A stretch of DNA of 64,000 bases from Clostridium_I sp047718555 (GCF_047718555.1 NZ_JBDNRK010000002.1:1-64000), one strand, 5' to 3'; shown: positions 1-8,780, numbered from the stretch's first letter. Made by a program: numbers and translations. Notes: generated from the sequence alone by a model not told the origin.

Positions 1-109
1 GAATCTGTTACTCTTGATTTCAATTTCTTAAAATCTAAAGAATTGCTGGTTTGTTTTATTCTTATACTCTGTTTAATTTTCAAAGATCAATTTGCCATCA
101 ACTGACGAC
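1..109 (-). other. rRNA operon leader, partial (continues left of window)
   Basis: Read leftward, this is the untranslated start of a transcript that leaves the window. It holds a boxA-like antitermination stretch at 71-90 (TGATCTTTGAAAATTAAAC on the minus strand), which in clostridia sits in front of or between rRNA genes. A near-consensus promoter lies directly upstream. I infer that 16S rRNA starts just beyond base 1; no mature rRNA sequence is inside the window. Confidence 0.6.
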
Positions 110-115
110 TTTTAC

Positions 116-144
116 ATTCTATCAAAACAACAATTTATTGTCAA
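116..144 (-). promoter_or_regulatory. sigma-A promoter of the leftward rRNA operon
   Basis: Minus-strand -35 TTGACA (139-144), 17-bp spacer, -10 TAGAAT (116-121). It is preceded by very AT-rich DNA that could act as an UP element, as is usual for rRNA promoters. Confidence 0.75.
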
Positions 145-510
145 CTACTTTTTAAATAATTTTTAATTATTTATTAAATTAATTACTACCTTCGCAGCGA
201 CAAATAATATTTTATCACAGACATATATATACGTGGAATTAATATAGTTATATATTCACATTTATATTCTATAATCTTCTATTTTCTTTTTCATACTACA
301 TTATTCTTATACTGATACGCTTGGTAACGTTTTGCTATTTTATATTAAATTATTACTATGATATATATACTTTGTATATTTATTCTATACTATTTTTATT
401 TAGTATTATTTAAAATACTACCTTTATATTTATCACTAGCTACAAAATATATACAGTTCATATATAAATATTATTAGCTTTCTGTCCAATTACCACCGAT
501 ATACTTGCAA
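145..510. other. AT-rich intergenic region, no gene seen
   Basis: This stretch between the rRNA promoter and the tRNA-Ala terminator is extremely AT-rich. I see no ORF with a ribosome binding site, no RNA gene and no clear hairpin. It may contain further rRNA promoter or UP-element sequence. Confidence 0.5.
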
Positions 511-511
511 C

Positions 512-554
512 ACCAAAAAGCCAGTCTAATCTTAAATTAGACTGGCTTTTTGGT
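512..554 (-). terminator. terminator of the 5S-like/tRNA-Ile/tRNA-Ala unit
   Basis: Perfect inverted repeat with 19-bp arms (512-530 and 536-554) and a 5-nt loop; the right arm overlaps the CCA end of tRNA-Ala. The A/T flanks give U-runs in either direction. Confidence 0.75.
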
Positions 555-626
555 GGAGATAAAGAGACTCGAACTCTTGACCCTCTGCGTGCAAGGCAGA
601 TGCTCTCCCAACTGAGCTATACCCCC
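551..626 (-). tRNA. tRNA-Ala (TGC)
   Basis: 76-nt cloverleaf with anticodon TGC in the loop TTGCACG, acceptor GGGGGTA pairing with TATCTCC (with G-T pairs), T-loop TTCGAGT and an encoded CCA. It lies 3 nt after tRNA-Ile(CAT) and is co-transcribed with it. Confidence 0.95.
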
Positions 627-629
627 ATA

Positions 630-706
630 TGGTGGACCTTCAGGGACTCGAACCCCGGACCAACCGGTTATGAGCCGGTTGCTCTAACCAACTGAGCTAA
701 AGATCC
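630..706 (-). tRNA. tRNA-Ile2 (CAT, lysidine type)
   Basis: 77-nt cloverleaf with encoded CCA and anticodon loop CTCATAA. The body (acceptor GGATCTT with AAGGTCC, anticodon stem ending GGCTCATAACC) resembles the minor isoleucine tRNA rather than elongator Met, a distinct copy of which is present at 18241. If so, its C34 is the substrate of TilS encoded in this window. Elongator Met is the less likely alternative. Confidence 0.8.
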
Positions 707-713
707 TTAATTG

Positions 714-830
714 CTTGATAACGACTTACTCTTATACAAAACCACCGCTGTAGTACCGTCAGCACATTAGAGGTTAATCGCCTTGTTCAAAATAGAAACA
801 GTTGTTTCCCCCTAAGTGACAATTACCAAA
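714..830 (-). rRNA. divergent 5S rRNA-like gene (possible pseudogene)
   Basis: This 117-nt stretch has the length and layout of bacterial 5S rRNA. Helix I pairs the ends (TTTGGTAA with TTATCAAG), helix II can pair, and the region around GCTGACGGTACT followed by AAGAGTAAGTCG is recognisable. The normally invariant loop CCGAAC reads TTGAAC, and several other conserved C positions are T. It lies between its own consensus promoter and tRNA-Ile/tRNA-Ala rather than after a 23S gene. It may be a decayed or a specialised 5S copy. Confidence 0.6.
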
Positions 831-879
831 TATAAATTTACTTTAACTATAAGTTAAAATAACCTCATCACAGTAAATA

Positions 880-908
880 ATTATATATGAGCTAATATAC
901 TTTGTCAA
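880..908 (-). promoter_or_regulatory. consensus sigma-A promoter of the 5S-like/tRNA-Ile/tRNA-Ala unit
   Basis: Minus-strand -35 TTGACA (903-908), 17-bp spacer, -10 TATAAT (880-885), a full consensus match. The remainder to the murD stop (909-1170) holds no gene; it has a distant inverted repeat (TGAGGAAATT near 975 and AATTTCCTCA near 1085) without clear meaning. Confidence 0.85.
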
Positions 909-1170
909 CAACTTTTTTATTTATAAAATAATATTATAATATAACCTGGGATTAAATAAAATTATATATTTACTTGAGGAAATTGCATAATTAACTTATT
1001 TATTAAGCTGCATCTACATATAGTATTTATGACTAAAAATATATACTATATACTGTGCTTGATTTTTAAAATTTTCAAATATGAAATTTCCTCATTTAAT
1101 ACTAGATAGTATATAATATTTAAATGAAATTACCACTTTATCAATAAGGGTAATTTATCACCATATATAT

Positions 1171-2550
1171 CTATTTCATATTATTTACAATTTCTTTAAA
1201 TTTATTTCCTCTTATCTCAAAATTGGGGAACATATCAAAACTAGCGCAAGATGGAGAAAGAGTGACTATATCGTCAGCCTCTGCTTTCTTTCTAGCTATA
1301 TTTACAGCCTCTTCAAGTGTGTTGACTTTAACTATTGGAATATATACTTTTTTATCCTCCATTACTTTGTTAAAGCTCTCTTCAATTTTGTCCTTTGTAT
1401 TTCCTAAAAGTATTAATTCTTTAATCATACTTAAACCTTCTTCAGCTAAAGGCTCAAAGGGAATATGCTTATCATATCCACCAGCAATTAGTATCACCTT
1501 TTTTTCGAAGGCTCTTAAACTTGCCAATGTTCTAGTTGGGCTAGATGCAATAGAATCATTATAATATTTAACTCCATTTAACTCTCTTACAAATTCGGAT
1601 CTATGCTCAACACCCGAAAATGTAACTGCTACTTTTTTCATAGTATCAATACTAACATCTCCTATGGTAGCACAAAAAGCTGCAAGAAAATTTTCCACAT
1701 TATGCATTCCCTTTATTACTATCTCTTCTTTTTTGCAAACAAATCTATTTAATACGTATAATTTTTCATCATAGAAATATGCTCCATTTTCCACCTTATA
1801 TTTTGTACTAAACTCCATAACCTTTCCGTTTCCTTCATTAGCCATAGCCGATGTAATAGAGTTATCTTTATTTAATATAAGTAGTCCATCTTGATTTTGA
1901 AATTTATATATGTTTTTTTTCGCATCTATATATTCTTTCATATCTTTGTGAATATCCAAATGATTTGGACTCAAATTTGTTATTATAGATACCTGAGGTG
2001 ATACATTCATAGTCATGAGTTGAAAACTTGATAATTCCAGAACCACCTTATCTTTTTCATTTATATCTCTGATTTTAGTAAATAAAGGAGTTCCTATATT
2101 ACCTCCTACCCAAGTTTTATATCCTTCTTCTTTAAAAATATTATATATTAACGTTGTAGTAGTAGTTTTCCCATCACTACCAGTAACTCCAATAATTTTA
2201 GCAGGACAATATTTAACAAACTCCTCCATTTCAGAAGTTATATATGCTCCTGATTGTTTTGCTCTAACTAATTCTGGAATATCTATCCTCATAGAAGGTG
2301 TTTTAAATATAACTTCATACCCTTCAAGGAATTCTAAATAATTTTCACCTAAAATTAACTTTACTCCTTTTTCCGTGAGCTCATCTGCTGCATGTCCTAT
2401 CTGTTTTTTTGTCTTCCTATCAAAAGCTGTAACCTCAGCTCCTAATTCTAGTAAAAAGTCTATTAGAGGTCTATTGCTTATACCTATACCTACAACCGCA
2501 GTTTTCTTGTTATTTATAAATTTTTTAAAATCACTAAAATTTCTACTCAT
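1171..2550 (-). CDS. murD: UDP-N-acetylmuramoylalanine--D-glutamate ligase
   Basis: Cytoplasmic Mur ligase that adds D-glutamate to UDP-MurNAc-L-Ala in peptidoglycan precursor synthesis. The 459-residue length is normal. The N-terminal nucleotide-binding fold has a glycine-rich motif (VVGIGISN, residues 19-26), the ATP loop GVTGSDGKTTT is at 121-131, and the C-terminal domain retains GVEHRSE and YNDS motifs. The ATG is preceded by GGGGGT. It stands alone here; murC lies 37 kb away. No clear terminator follows, only a weak AT-rich dyad near 1124-1154. Confidence 0.95.
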   Translation of the reverse strand: MSRNFSDFKKFINNKKTAVVGIGISNRPLIDFLLELGAEVTAFDRKTKKQIGHAADELTEKGVKLILGENYLEFLEGYEVIFKTPSMRIDIPELVRAKQSGAYITSEMEEFVKYCPAKIIGVTGSDGKTTTTTLIYNIFKEEGYKTWVGGNIGTPLFTKIRDINEKDKVVLELSSFQLMTMNVSPQVSIITNLSPNHLDIHKDMKEYIDAKKNIYKFQNQDGLLILNKDNSITSAMANEGNGKVMEFSTKYKVENGAYFYDEKLYVLNRFVCKKEEIVIKGMHNVENFLAAFCATIGDVSIDTMKKVAVTFSGVEHRSEFVRELNGVKYYNDSIASSPTRTLASLRAFEKKVILIAGGYDKHIPFEPLAEEGLSMIKELILLGNTKDKIEESFNKVMEDKKVYIPIVKVNTLEEAVNIARKKAEADDIVTLSPSCASFDMFPNFEIRGNKFKEIVNNMK

Positions 2551-2795
2551 GATTACCCCCGAAAAATATTATTTATCCCACTTTTAGTGGTTGTATCACT
2601 TCTAAATAAACCAATAACAGCAGCACATACCTAAATAATTTATCTAAACTTAGTGAAAATATCCCACCAAATAAGATTCATTAATGAACCGCTTTATTAA
2701 TTATATCACTTTATTAAAAAATTTAAACATAACTAACATTTTATTATAGACACATCATATAATTTATTAATACTAATTGTAATGAGTGATATTGA

Positions 2796-3077
2796 ATGCC
2801 ATTTTTAGCGTTGATAATTTCAAGTCCTTTGATATATATATCTTATGTGAAAGAACATACACCAGAAAATTTTTATAGTATAAAACTTATTTGCATATGG
2901 ATTTTAAGCCAAATATACATAACTATAAATTATAAAATTCCATTTCCCATAGGCATAATAATAAATATTATTCTAATTTCTAATACAGAAAATAACAAAG
3001 CCTCTAAATATACTGCTCTATTAATTGGAATTATTAGTTTAGTAATAAGTAATTGTATAAGTATTTTATGCCATTAA
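2796..3077 (+). CDS. small hydrophobic protein, unknown function
   Basis: A 93-residue ORF with a weak Shine-Dalgarno (GAGTGA) six bases before the ATG. The product is almost entirely hydrophobic, with about four possible membrane segments (roughly residues 2-18, 26-44, 49-62, 70-92) and no recognised motif. It points opposite to murD and glyS, and a candidate small-RNA promoter follows 60 bp downstream. It could be a genuine small membrane protein or a chance ORF in AT-rich DNA. The upstream gap 2551-2795 shows nothing else. Confidence 0.4.
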   Translation: MPFLALIISSPLIYISYVKEHTPENFYSIKLICIWILSQIYITINYKIPFPIGIIINIILISNTENNKASKYTALLIGIISLVISNCISILCH

Positions 3078-3138
3078 AAAGATTATGTATGTCGGAATTG
3101 TAAGAATTTATTTAATTTTTCAACTTTCTTACCTAGTA

Positions 3139-3168
3139 TTGCAAATTTCGACTTTATTGTGCTATACT
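3139..3168 (+). promoter_or_regulatory. promoter of candidate small RNA
   Basis: -35 TTGCAA (3139-3144), 18-bp spacer, -10 TATACT (3163-3168) on the plus strand. There is no coding sequence downstream, only a strong terminator about 90 nt further on. Confidence 0.5.
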
Positions 3169-3173
3169 ATGGT

Positions 3174-3283
3174 TGTGCCGTAAGGAAAACATTAATATAA
3201 TTCCCCAAGTTTTAATTGAACATATAACATATCCCCATGATTAAACCCTATTTAGTCGGATTTTGTATCCGGCTCTTTTTTTA
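3174..3283 (+). ncRNA. candidate small RNA, about 110 nt, unknown family
   Basis: A plausible promoter and a clean intrinsic terminator bracket about 110 nt with no credible ORF. The body holds two unpaired-looking C tracts (TTCCCCAAG near 3203 and ATCCCCATG near 3232) that could pair with G-rich ribosome binding sites, as C-rich regulatory RNAs of Firmicutes do. I do not recognise it as 6S, SRP RNA, tmRNA or a known riboswitch. It lies between the glyS terminator and the small membrane ORF. Existence is inferred from signals only. Confidence 0.5.
3254..3283 (+). terminator. terminator of candidate small RNA
   Basis: 8-bp stem AGTCGGAT/ATCCGGCT (3254-3261, 3267-3274) with a TTTGT loop, followed by C and seven T, on the plus strand. 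Confidence 0.8.
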
Positions 3284-3297
3284 TTATATGTTAATAA

Positions 3298-3346
3298 AAA
3301 AACACTATGAGTCTATTATCAAAAATAATTATCTCATAATGTTTTT
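3298..3346 (-). terminator. glyS terminator
   Basis: Inverted repeat of 13 bp with one mismatch (AAAACACTATGAG / CTCATAATGTTTT), followed on the minus strand by a run of T. It is placed just after the glyS stop codon. Confidence 0.7.
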
Positions 3347-3358
3347 CATTAAATTATA

Positions 3359-4750
3359 TTAAAAATTCAATTTATCTTCTATGAATTTTTCTAATTCTTC
3401 TATTTTTACTCTTATCTGCTGCATAGTATCTCTATCCCTTACTGTAACTGTATCATCTTCTAAAGTATCAAAATCTACAGTTATACAATAAGGTGTACCT
3501 ATTTCATCTTCTCTTCTGTATCTCTTACCAATACTTCCAGCTTCATCATAATCTACGTTAAAATTCTTACTTAATCTATTGTAGACCTCTATAGACTTTT
3601 CTGAAAGCTTTTTACTAAGTGGAAGTATAGCTGCTTTAAAAGGAGCTAGTACTGGATGCAAATGAAGAACAGATCTTACATCTCCTCCTTCAAGCTCCTC
3701 CTCATCATAAGCATCAACCAAAAATGCTAAAGTAACTCTATCTGCACCAAGTGAAGGTTCTATAACATATGGTATATATTTTTCATTATTTGTAGGATCT
3801 AAATAGTTTAGATCTTCACCAGAATGCTCCATATGCTTACTTAAATCATAATCAGTTCTATCTGCCACTCCCCATAGCTCTCCCCAACCAAATGGGAATT
3901 TATATTCTATATCAGAAGTTGCCTTACTATAAAAAACCAATTCTTCTGGTGAATGGTCTCTTATTCTTATATTATCTTTATTAATACCTAAATTTAATAA
4001 AAAGTTAAAGCTATAATCCTTCCAGTATTCAAACCATTCTAGATCAGTTCCTGGCTTGCAGAAGAATTCAAGTTCCATTTGTTCAAACTCTCTAATTCTA
4101 AAAATAAAATTTCCTGGAGTGATTTCATTTCTAAAAGCTTTACCAATTTGTCCTATACCAAAAGGAATTTTTTTACGAGAGCTTCTCTGCACATTTTTAA
4201 AGTTGACAAATATTCCCTGAGCAGTTTCTGGTCTTAAAAATATTTCTGATTTAGCATCTTCCGTAACACCTTGAAAAGTTTTATACATCAAATTAAATTT
4301 TCTTATATCAGTAAAATTACTTTTACCACACTTAGGACAAACTATGTTATTTTTTTCTATATACTCTTTTAACTGTTCATTTGTAAATCCATCAGCACTG
4401 GCATCATCTATTCCTTTAGAAACCATATGTTCTTCTACAAGTTTATCTGCTCTGAATCTTGACTTACAATCCTTACAATCCATAAGTGGATCTGAAAAGC
4501 CTCCAATATGACCTGAAGCTACCCAAACCTCTCTATTCATAAGTATTGCACAGTCAAGCCCCACATTATAAGGACTTTGCTGTATAAATTTTTTCCACCA
4601 AGCTTTTTTTACATTGTTTTTAAACTCAACCCCTAAAGGACCATAATCCCAAGAATTGGCCAGTCCCCCATATATATCAGAACCAGGAAATACAAAACCT
4701 CTGTTTTTAGCAAGAGCGACTATTTTCTCCATTGTTTTTTCAAAAGACAT
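3359..4750 (-). CDS. glyS: glycine--tRNA ligase, single-chain type
   Basis: Class II aminoacyl-tRNA synthetase that charges tRNA-Gly; the dimeric single-chain form, 463 residues as expected. Zinc-ribbon cysteine pairs (C92/C95 in CKDCKSRF, and CPKCGK later), motif 2 (FRNE, FRIREFEQME) and motif 3 (EPSLGADR) are visible, with a C-terminal anticodon-binding domain. The ATG at 4750 follows AAGGAGGT with 8-nt spacing; an in-frame extension up to 4831 has no ribosome binding site and no family counterpart. Expression is probably controlled by the T-box leader upstream. Confidence 0.95.
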   Translation of the reverse strand: MSFEKTMEKIVALAKNRGFVFPGSDIYGGLANSWDYGPLGVEFKNNVKKAWWKKFIQQSPYNVGLDCAILMNREVWVASGHIGGFSDPLMDCKDCKSRFRADKLVEEHMVSKGIDDASADGFTNEQLKEYIEKNNIVCPKCGKSNFTDIRKFNLMYKTFQGVTEDAKSEIFLRPETAQGIFVNFKNVQRSSRKKIPFGIGQIGKAFRNEITPGNFIFRIREFEQMELEFFCKPGTDLEWFEYWKDYSFNFLLNLGINKDNIRIRDHSPEELVFYSKATSDIEYKFPFGWGELWGVADRTDYDLSKHMEHSGEDLNYLDPTNNEKYIPYVIEPSLGADRVTLAFLVDAYDEEELEGGDVRSVLHLHPVLAPFKAAILPLSKKLSEKSIEVYNRLSKNFNVDYDEAGSIGKRYRREDEIGTPYCITVDFDTLEDDTVTVRDRDTMQQIRVKIEELEKFIEDKLNF

Positions 4751-4929
4751 ATAATAAAACCTCCTTATATTTAAGTTTTTTAATTTATATATATTATAAT
4801 TAAAACTACACATTAAGGTATTAACAACCAATAGGTATGAAGATCATGAATTCAGTTTCAAACATTAATACTACACTATGCATTAAATATTGACATATAA
4901 TATACAACAAAATCAATTAATTTTGAAAA

Positions 4930-5185
4930 TAAAAAAGGACTTATACCCTAAGGGACGAAATTTTAAATTCCGCGGTTCCACCCTTATTGGCATTAGCCCT
5001 ACTCTATACTTTTACACTCAAAAGCTCCATTCATATTAAAATCCTAGCCACTTTCACCTCAGCATTTTCAAAATCAATATTTAGTCCTACTACAAATGAC
5101 TGTTATCCATTTTTAATTGCTTTACATGACTTCTCTAAAAGAATCTTAAAATTACTTTTCTCCATCATTGCGTAATTATCATATT
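4930..5185 (-). promoter_or_regulatory. T-box leader of glyS
   Basis: On the minus strand the signature T-box AGGGTGGAACCGCGG (4970-4984) is followed by CGTCCCT, which can close the antiterminator, then TTTTTT. Upstream are AATGATGGAG, an AGAGA element and stem-like segments typical of stem I. Known function: uncharged tRNA binding stabilises the antiterminator and turns on the synthetase gene; tRNA-Gly is inferred from the gene served. The terminator stem is unusually weak here, only a few GC pairs around CCCTTAGGG. I could not fix the specifier codon by eye. Confidence 0.85.
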
Positions 5186-5248
5186 CAATTTTATTGATAA
5201 GCTGCATTAATTTTTCAATTACTAAGATAAATATACAAAAAATAAAAA

Positions 5249-5323
<75 letters not shown>

Positions 5324-5352
5324 ATATTTTACTTGACTCACTTACATATATT

Positions 5353-5380
5353 ATTATAACAATATATTTTAAAAAATCAA
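5353..5380 (-). promoter_or_regulatory. promoter of tRNA-Asn
   Basis: Minus-strand -35 TTGATT (5375-5380), 16-bp spacer, -10 TATAAT (5353-5358). Confidence 0.65.
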
Positions 5381-5424
5381 GCATTATTTTTAATTTTTTT
5401 ATCTTATTAATATTTTATAAAAAT

Positions 5425-5467
5425 AACACTATCAAAGCTATAGTAATAAACTAGTTTTGATAGTGTT
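5425..5467 (-). terminator. terminator of the greA-lysS operon
   Basis: Perfect 12-bp stem AACACTATCAAA/TTTGATAGTGTT with a 19-nt loop, followed on the minus strand by ATTTTTAT. It is placed after the lysS stop. Confidence 0.8.
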
Positions 5468-5523
5468 CTCATAGATTCATAATACTGAAAATTTTTAACT
5501 ACTTTATGATTTACTGCTTACAT

Positions 5524-7068
5524 TTATTGTTGTGGCAATGGTTTCATTGTTGGGAATAATATAACATCCCTTATAGAATACGCATCTGTTAAAAACATAA
5601 TAAGTCTATCAATACCTATTCCAAGTCCACCAGTTGGAGGCATTCCAATTTCCAAGGAATTAATAAAGTCATCATCCATCATATATGCTTCATCATCCCC
5701 AAGTTCTCTTTCTCTAAGCTGTTGTATAAATCTATCCTTTTGAACTATTGGATCATTAAGTTCTGAATAAGCATTACATAATTCTCTTCCATATATAAAG
5801 CCTTCAAATCTTTCTGTAAAAGCCTCATTACCTCTCTTCTTCTTGGTAAGAGGTGATATTTCCACTGGATAATCATACACAAAGGTAGGCTGTATCATCT
5901 TTTCCTCACCAAAAGCTTCAAAGAGTTCATTCAATATATCACCTTTTGTACAATCCTCAAGTTTTTTCTTAAGTTCAAGTCCCTTTTCTTTAGCTATAAC
6001 TCTTGCTTCTTCATCTGATTTTATTTCATTAAAATCAACTCCAGCATATTCCTTAACAGCCTCTACCATAGTTATTCTCTTCCATGGTGGTTTGAAATCT
6101 ATTTCAGTGCCTTGATATGTCACTTTAGTTGTCCCAAGTACCTTTTCACAAACATAGGCAACCATATTTTCTGTTATTTCCATCATATCATTATAATCAG
6201 CGTAAGCTTCATATAACTCTATCATAGTAAATTCTGGGTTGTGTCTTACATCTATACCTTCATTTCTAAAATTCTTACCTATTTCATATACTTTTTCAAA
6301 TCCACCTACAATAAGCCTCTTTAGATATAATTCTGTTGCTATTCTAAGATACATATCTATATCCAGTGCATTGTGATGAGTATCAAAAGGTCTAGCAGCC
6401 GCTCCACCAGCTATAGGTGATAATATAGGTGTTTCAACCTCAAGATAGTCTCTATTGTCCAAAAATTCTCTTATAGCTTTTATAATAGCAGTTCTCTTGA
6501 AGAAAGTATCTCTAACTTCCTGATTTATTATAAGGTCCACATATCTTTGTCTATATCTTAGATCTGGGTCCTTTAGACCGTGGAATTTTTCTGGCAGCGG
6601 CTTTAAGGATTTAGATAGAAGTTCAAAATTTGTAATATGTATACTAACTTCTCCCGTTTTTGTCTTAAATACCCTACCAGTTATTGATACAAAATCTCCT
6701 ATATCAAAGGTCTTATATGATTTAAGCTTTTCTTCACCTACATCGTCTATCTTTATATAGAGCTGTATTTTACCATATCTGTCATAAATATCAGAAAATC
6801 CAGCCTTTCCATGTACTCTTTTAGACATAAGTCTTCCTGCAACAGTAACTGTTTTATCTTCAAGTTCATCATAATTTTCTTTTATCTGCTGAGATGTATG
6901 AGTTCTCTCAACAGAATAAACATCAAAAGGATCTTTTCCGGCTGCCTGAAGATCTGAAAGTTTCTGTCTTCTCTCTTTTAATAAATCATTCATTTCAGCT
7001 TCAACTTTTGCTTCAAGTCTTTGTAATTTTATTTCCTCTTTTGTCAATGACTTTTTTTCATTTGACAT
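5524..7068 (-). CDS. lysS: lysine--tRNA ligase, class II
   Basis: Charges tRNA-Lys; 514 residues, slightly extended at the charged N terminus. An N-terminal OB-fold anticodon-binding domain (about 75-180) precedes the class II core with FRNEGIDVRHNPEFTMIE (motif 2) and GLGIGIDRL (motif 3), ending in the typical FPTMKP. The ATG follows GGAGGT. It begins 14 nt after greA and is transcribed with it from the promoter at 7680. No T-box is seen, so control is likely constitutive. Confidence 0.97.
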   Translation of the reverse strand: MSNEKKSLTKEEIKLQRLEAKVEAEMNDLLKERRQKLSDLQAAGKDPFDVYSVERTHTSQQIKENYDELEDKTVTVAGRLMSKRVHGKAGFSDIYDRYGKIQLYIKIDDVGEEKLKSYKTFDIGDFVSITGRVFKTKTGEVSIHITNFELLSKSLKPLPEKFHGLKDPDLRYRQRYVDLIINQEVRDTFFKRTAIIKAIREFLDNRDYLEVETPILSPIAGGAAARPFDTHHNALDIDMYLRIATELYLKRLIVGGFEKVYEIGKNFRNEGIDVRHNPEFTMIELYEAYADYNDMMEITENMVAYVCEKVLGTTKVTYQGTEIDFKPPWKRITMVEAVKEYAGVDFNEIKSDEEARVIAKEKGLELKKKLEDCTKGDILNELFEAFGEEKMIQPTFVYDYPVEISPLTKKKRGNEAFTERFEGFIYGRELCNAYSELNDPIVQKDRFIQQLRERELGDDEAYMMDDDFINSLEIGMPPTGGLGIGIDRLIMFLTDAYSIRDVILFPTMKPLPQQ

Positions 7069-7082
7069 TACTATACCTCCAA

Positions 7083-7565
7083 TTACGGTCTACTTATTTC
7101 TAGTATTTCAAATTTATTTGTACCATCAGGAACCTGTACCTCTATTATTTCTCCCACTTTTTTGCCAATCAAAGCACTTCCAATTGGTGATTCATTGGAA
7201 ATTTTATTTTCAAGAGGATCAGCCTCTGCGGAACCTACAATTAAAAAATTCACTTCTTCATCAAATTCATAATCTTTAACTTTAACTAAACTTCCTACGT
7301 TAACCTTATCTTTTGGAATGTCTGATTCATCTACTATAGTAGCATTTTTAAGCATATTTTCAAGTTGTATAATTCTTCCTTCAAGAAAAGCCTGATCATT
7401 TTTAGCTTCATCATATTCTGAATTCTCACTTAAGTCACCAAAGGAAAGTGCCACTTTTATTTTTTCCGTAACCTCTTTTCTCTTTGTAGTCTTAAGATAC
7501 TCTAATTCTTCTTCTAATTTTTTTAAACCCTCATAAGTCATAACATATTTTTTTGTTTCACTCAT
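7083..7565 (-). CDS. greA: transcription elongation factor GreA
   Basis: Binds the secondary channel of RNA polymerase and stimulates cleavage of backtracked RNA. The 160 residues show the N-terminal antiparallel coiled coil (about 8-75, with the acidic tip region SENSEYDEAKNDQ) and the C-terminal FKBP-like domain (about 85-158, ESPIGSALIGKKVGE). The ATG follows GGGGAG. First gene of the greA-lysS operon, a common pairing in clostridia. Confidence 0.96.
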   Translation of the reverse strand: MSETKKYVMTYEGLKKLEEELEYLKTTKRKEVTEKIKVALSFGDLSENSEYDEAKNDQAFLEGRIIQLENMLKNATIVDESDIPKDKVNVGSLVKVKDYEFDEEVNFLIVGSAEADPLENKISNESPIGSALIGKKVGEIIEVQVPDGTNKFEILEISRP

Positions 7566-7679
7566 TTTATTTCTCCCCTTCTGATTTCATGAAATGCCCT
7601 ATTCTATATTTATAGGTAATTTATTTATCACAATAATAAAACAAAAGACTACCAATATCTAGGTGTAGCCATTTAAGTA

Positions 7680-7708
7680 ATTATAAAACAGCCTATTTCC
7701 ATTGTCAA
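7680..7708 (-). promoter_or_regulatory. consensus sigma-A promoter of greA-lysS
   Basis: Minus-strand -35 TTGACA (7703-7708), 17-bp spacer, -10 TATAAT (7680-7685), about 115 nt before the greA start. Confidence 0.85.
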
Positions 7709-7811
7709 TATTATCAATACAGACCATTTCTAAATATTAATTTTGCTTTTTAAATTGTATTCGCATTGTTAATATTTTATAACAAATATATTTTCTACAA
7801 GGTATAAATTG

Positions 7812-8780
7812 TTATTGAATAAATTGAGATTTATAATTTTTCAATATTTCCATAACCTTGCCAGCATCACTTTCATAATTCACTTTATTTTTTATGTCTG
7901 TAGAATTTTTTAATCCCTTTAAGTACCAAGCTATATTTTTTCTCATTTCCCTAACTGCTTTAGCTTCCCCATAATAATCTACTGCAAGCTTTAAATGACC
8001 AATGCACAAATCAATTTTTTCTTCTACAGAAGTCTTTATAATTATTTCTCCTTTAAGGGCCTGATTAATTTCTCTAAAAATCCAAGGATTCCCCATAGCC
8101 CCTCTAGCTACCATTATACCATCACATTGTGTCTGTTTTTTAATTTCCAAGGCACCTTCTGCCGAAAAAACATCTCCATTTCCTATAACAGGTATAGAAA
8201 GCTGTTCTTTAACTTCAGCTATTATATTCCAGTCAGCCTTACCTTCATACATTTGCTCCCTAGTTCTACCATGAACTGTTACCGCATCTGCTCCAGCATC
8301 TTCTATTCTTTTAGCAAATTCTACTGCGTTTATATTGCTGCTATCAAAACCCTTTCTAAACTTTACTGTGACAGGCTTAATAGAAGCTCTTTTCACTTCC
8401 CTTACTATATCAGCAGCTAATTTTGGGTTTTTCATAAGTGCGGATCCATCACCGTTTTTTACTATTTTATGGGCAGGACATCCCATGTTTATATCAACTA
8501 TACATATATCCTTATTATCATTAAAGTAATCACAGGCCTTAGCCATAACTAAAGGTTCACTTCCAAAGATTTGTACAGCTACAGGACTTTCCTTATGAGA
8601 TACCTTAAGCAGTTCTTTAGTATTTTCACTTCCATAGTACAAAGCTTTGGCACTTATCATTTCAGTATAGACAAGCCCGCATCCCATATCCTTGCATATT
8701 CCTCTAAATATAATATCCGTTACCCCAGCCATGGGTGCAAGAAAAACATTATTGGGAAATTCAAGCTCTGATATTTTCAT
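7812..8780 (-). CDS. dusB: tRNA-dihydrouridine synthase, DusB family
   Basis: FMN enzyme that reduces specific uridines in tRNA D-loops. The 322-residue TIM barrel begins with the flavin-binding PNNVFLAPMAGVTD segment; the catalytic cysteine is C101 in NMGCPA, with GDGSALMKNP nearby and the phosphate-binding GNGDVFS later. The start overlaps the coaX stop by 20 nt and follows AGGTGA, so the two are translationally linked. The same coaX-dus-greA-lysS order is found in other Firmicutes. Confidence 0.95.
   Translation of the reverse strand: MKISELEFPNNVFLAPMAGVTDIIFRGICKDMGCGLVYTEMISAKALYYGSENTKELLKVSHKESPVAVQIFGSEPLVMAKACDYFNDNKDICIVDINMGCPAHKIVKNGDGSALMKNPKLAADIVREVKRASIKPVTVKFRKGFDSSNINAVEFAKRIEDAGADAVTVHGRTREQMYEGKADWNIIAEVKEQLSIPVIGNGDVFSAEGALEIKKQTQCDGIMVARGAMGNPWIFREINQALKGEIIIKTSVEEKIDLCIGHLKLAVDYYGEAKAVREMRKNIAWYLKGLKNSTDIKNKVNYESDAGKVMEILKNYKSQFIQ

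Noticed and set aside
1..110. 16S or 23S rRNA at the left edge
   Set aside because: Only leader-type sequence is seen; no mature rRNA motif such as the 16S start is inside the window.
145..510. Replication origin or DnaA box cluster in the AT-rich left end
   Set aside because: No cluster of TTATCCACA-type boxes and no dnaA/dnaN nearby; AT-richness alone is not evidence.
3232..3360. Short ORF starting ATGATTAAACCC across the small-RNA terminator
   Set aside because: No Shine-Dalgarno, runs through an intrinsic terminator, and has no protein-like character.
4751..4831. N-terminal extension of glyS
   Set aside because: No ribosome binding site for the upstream start, no family counterpart, and it covers the AAGGAGGT of the ATG at 4750.
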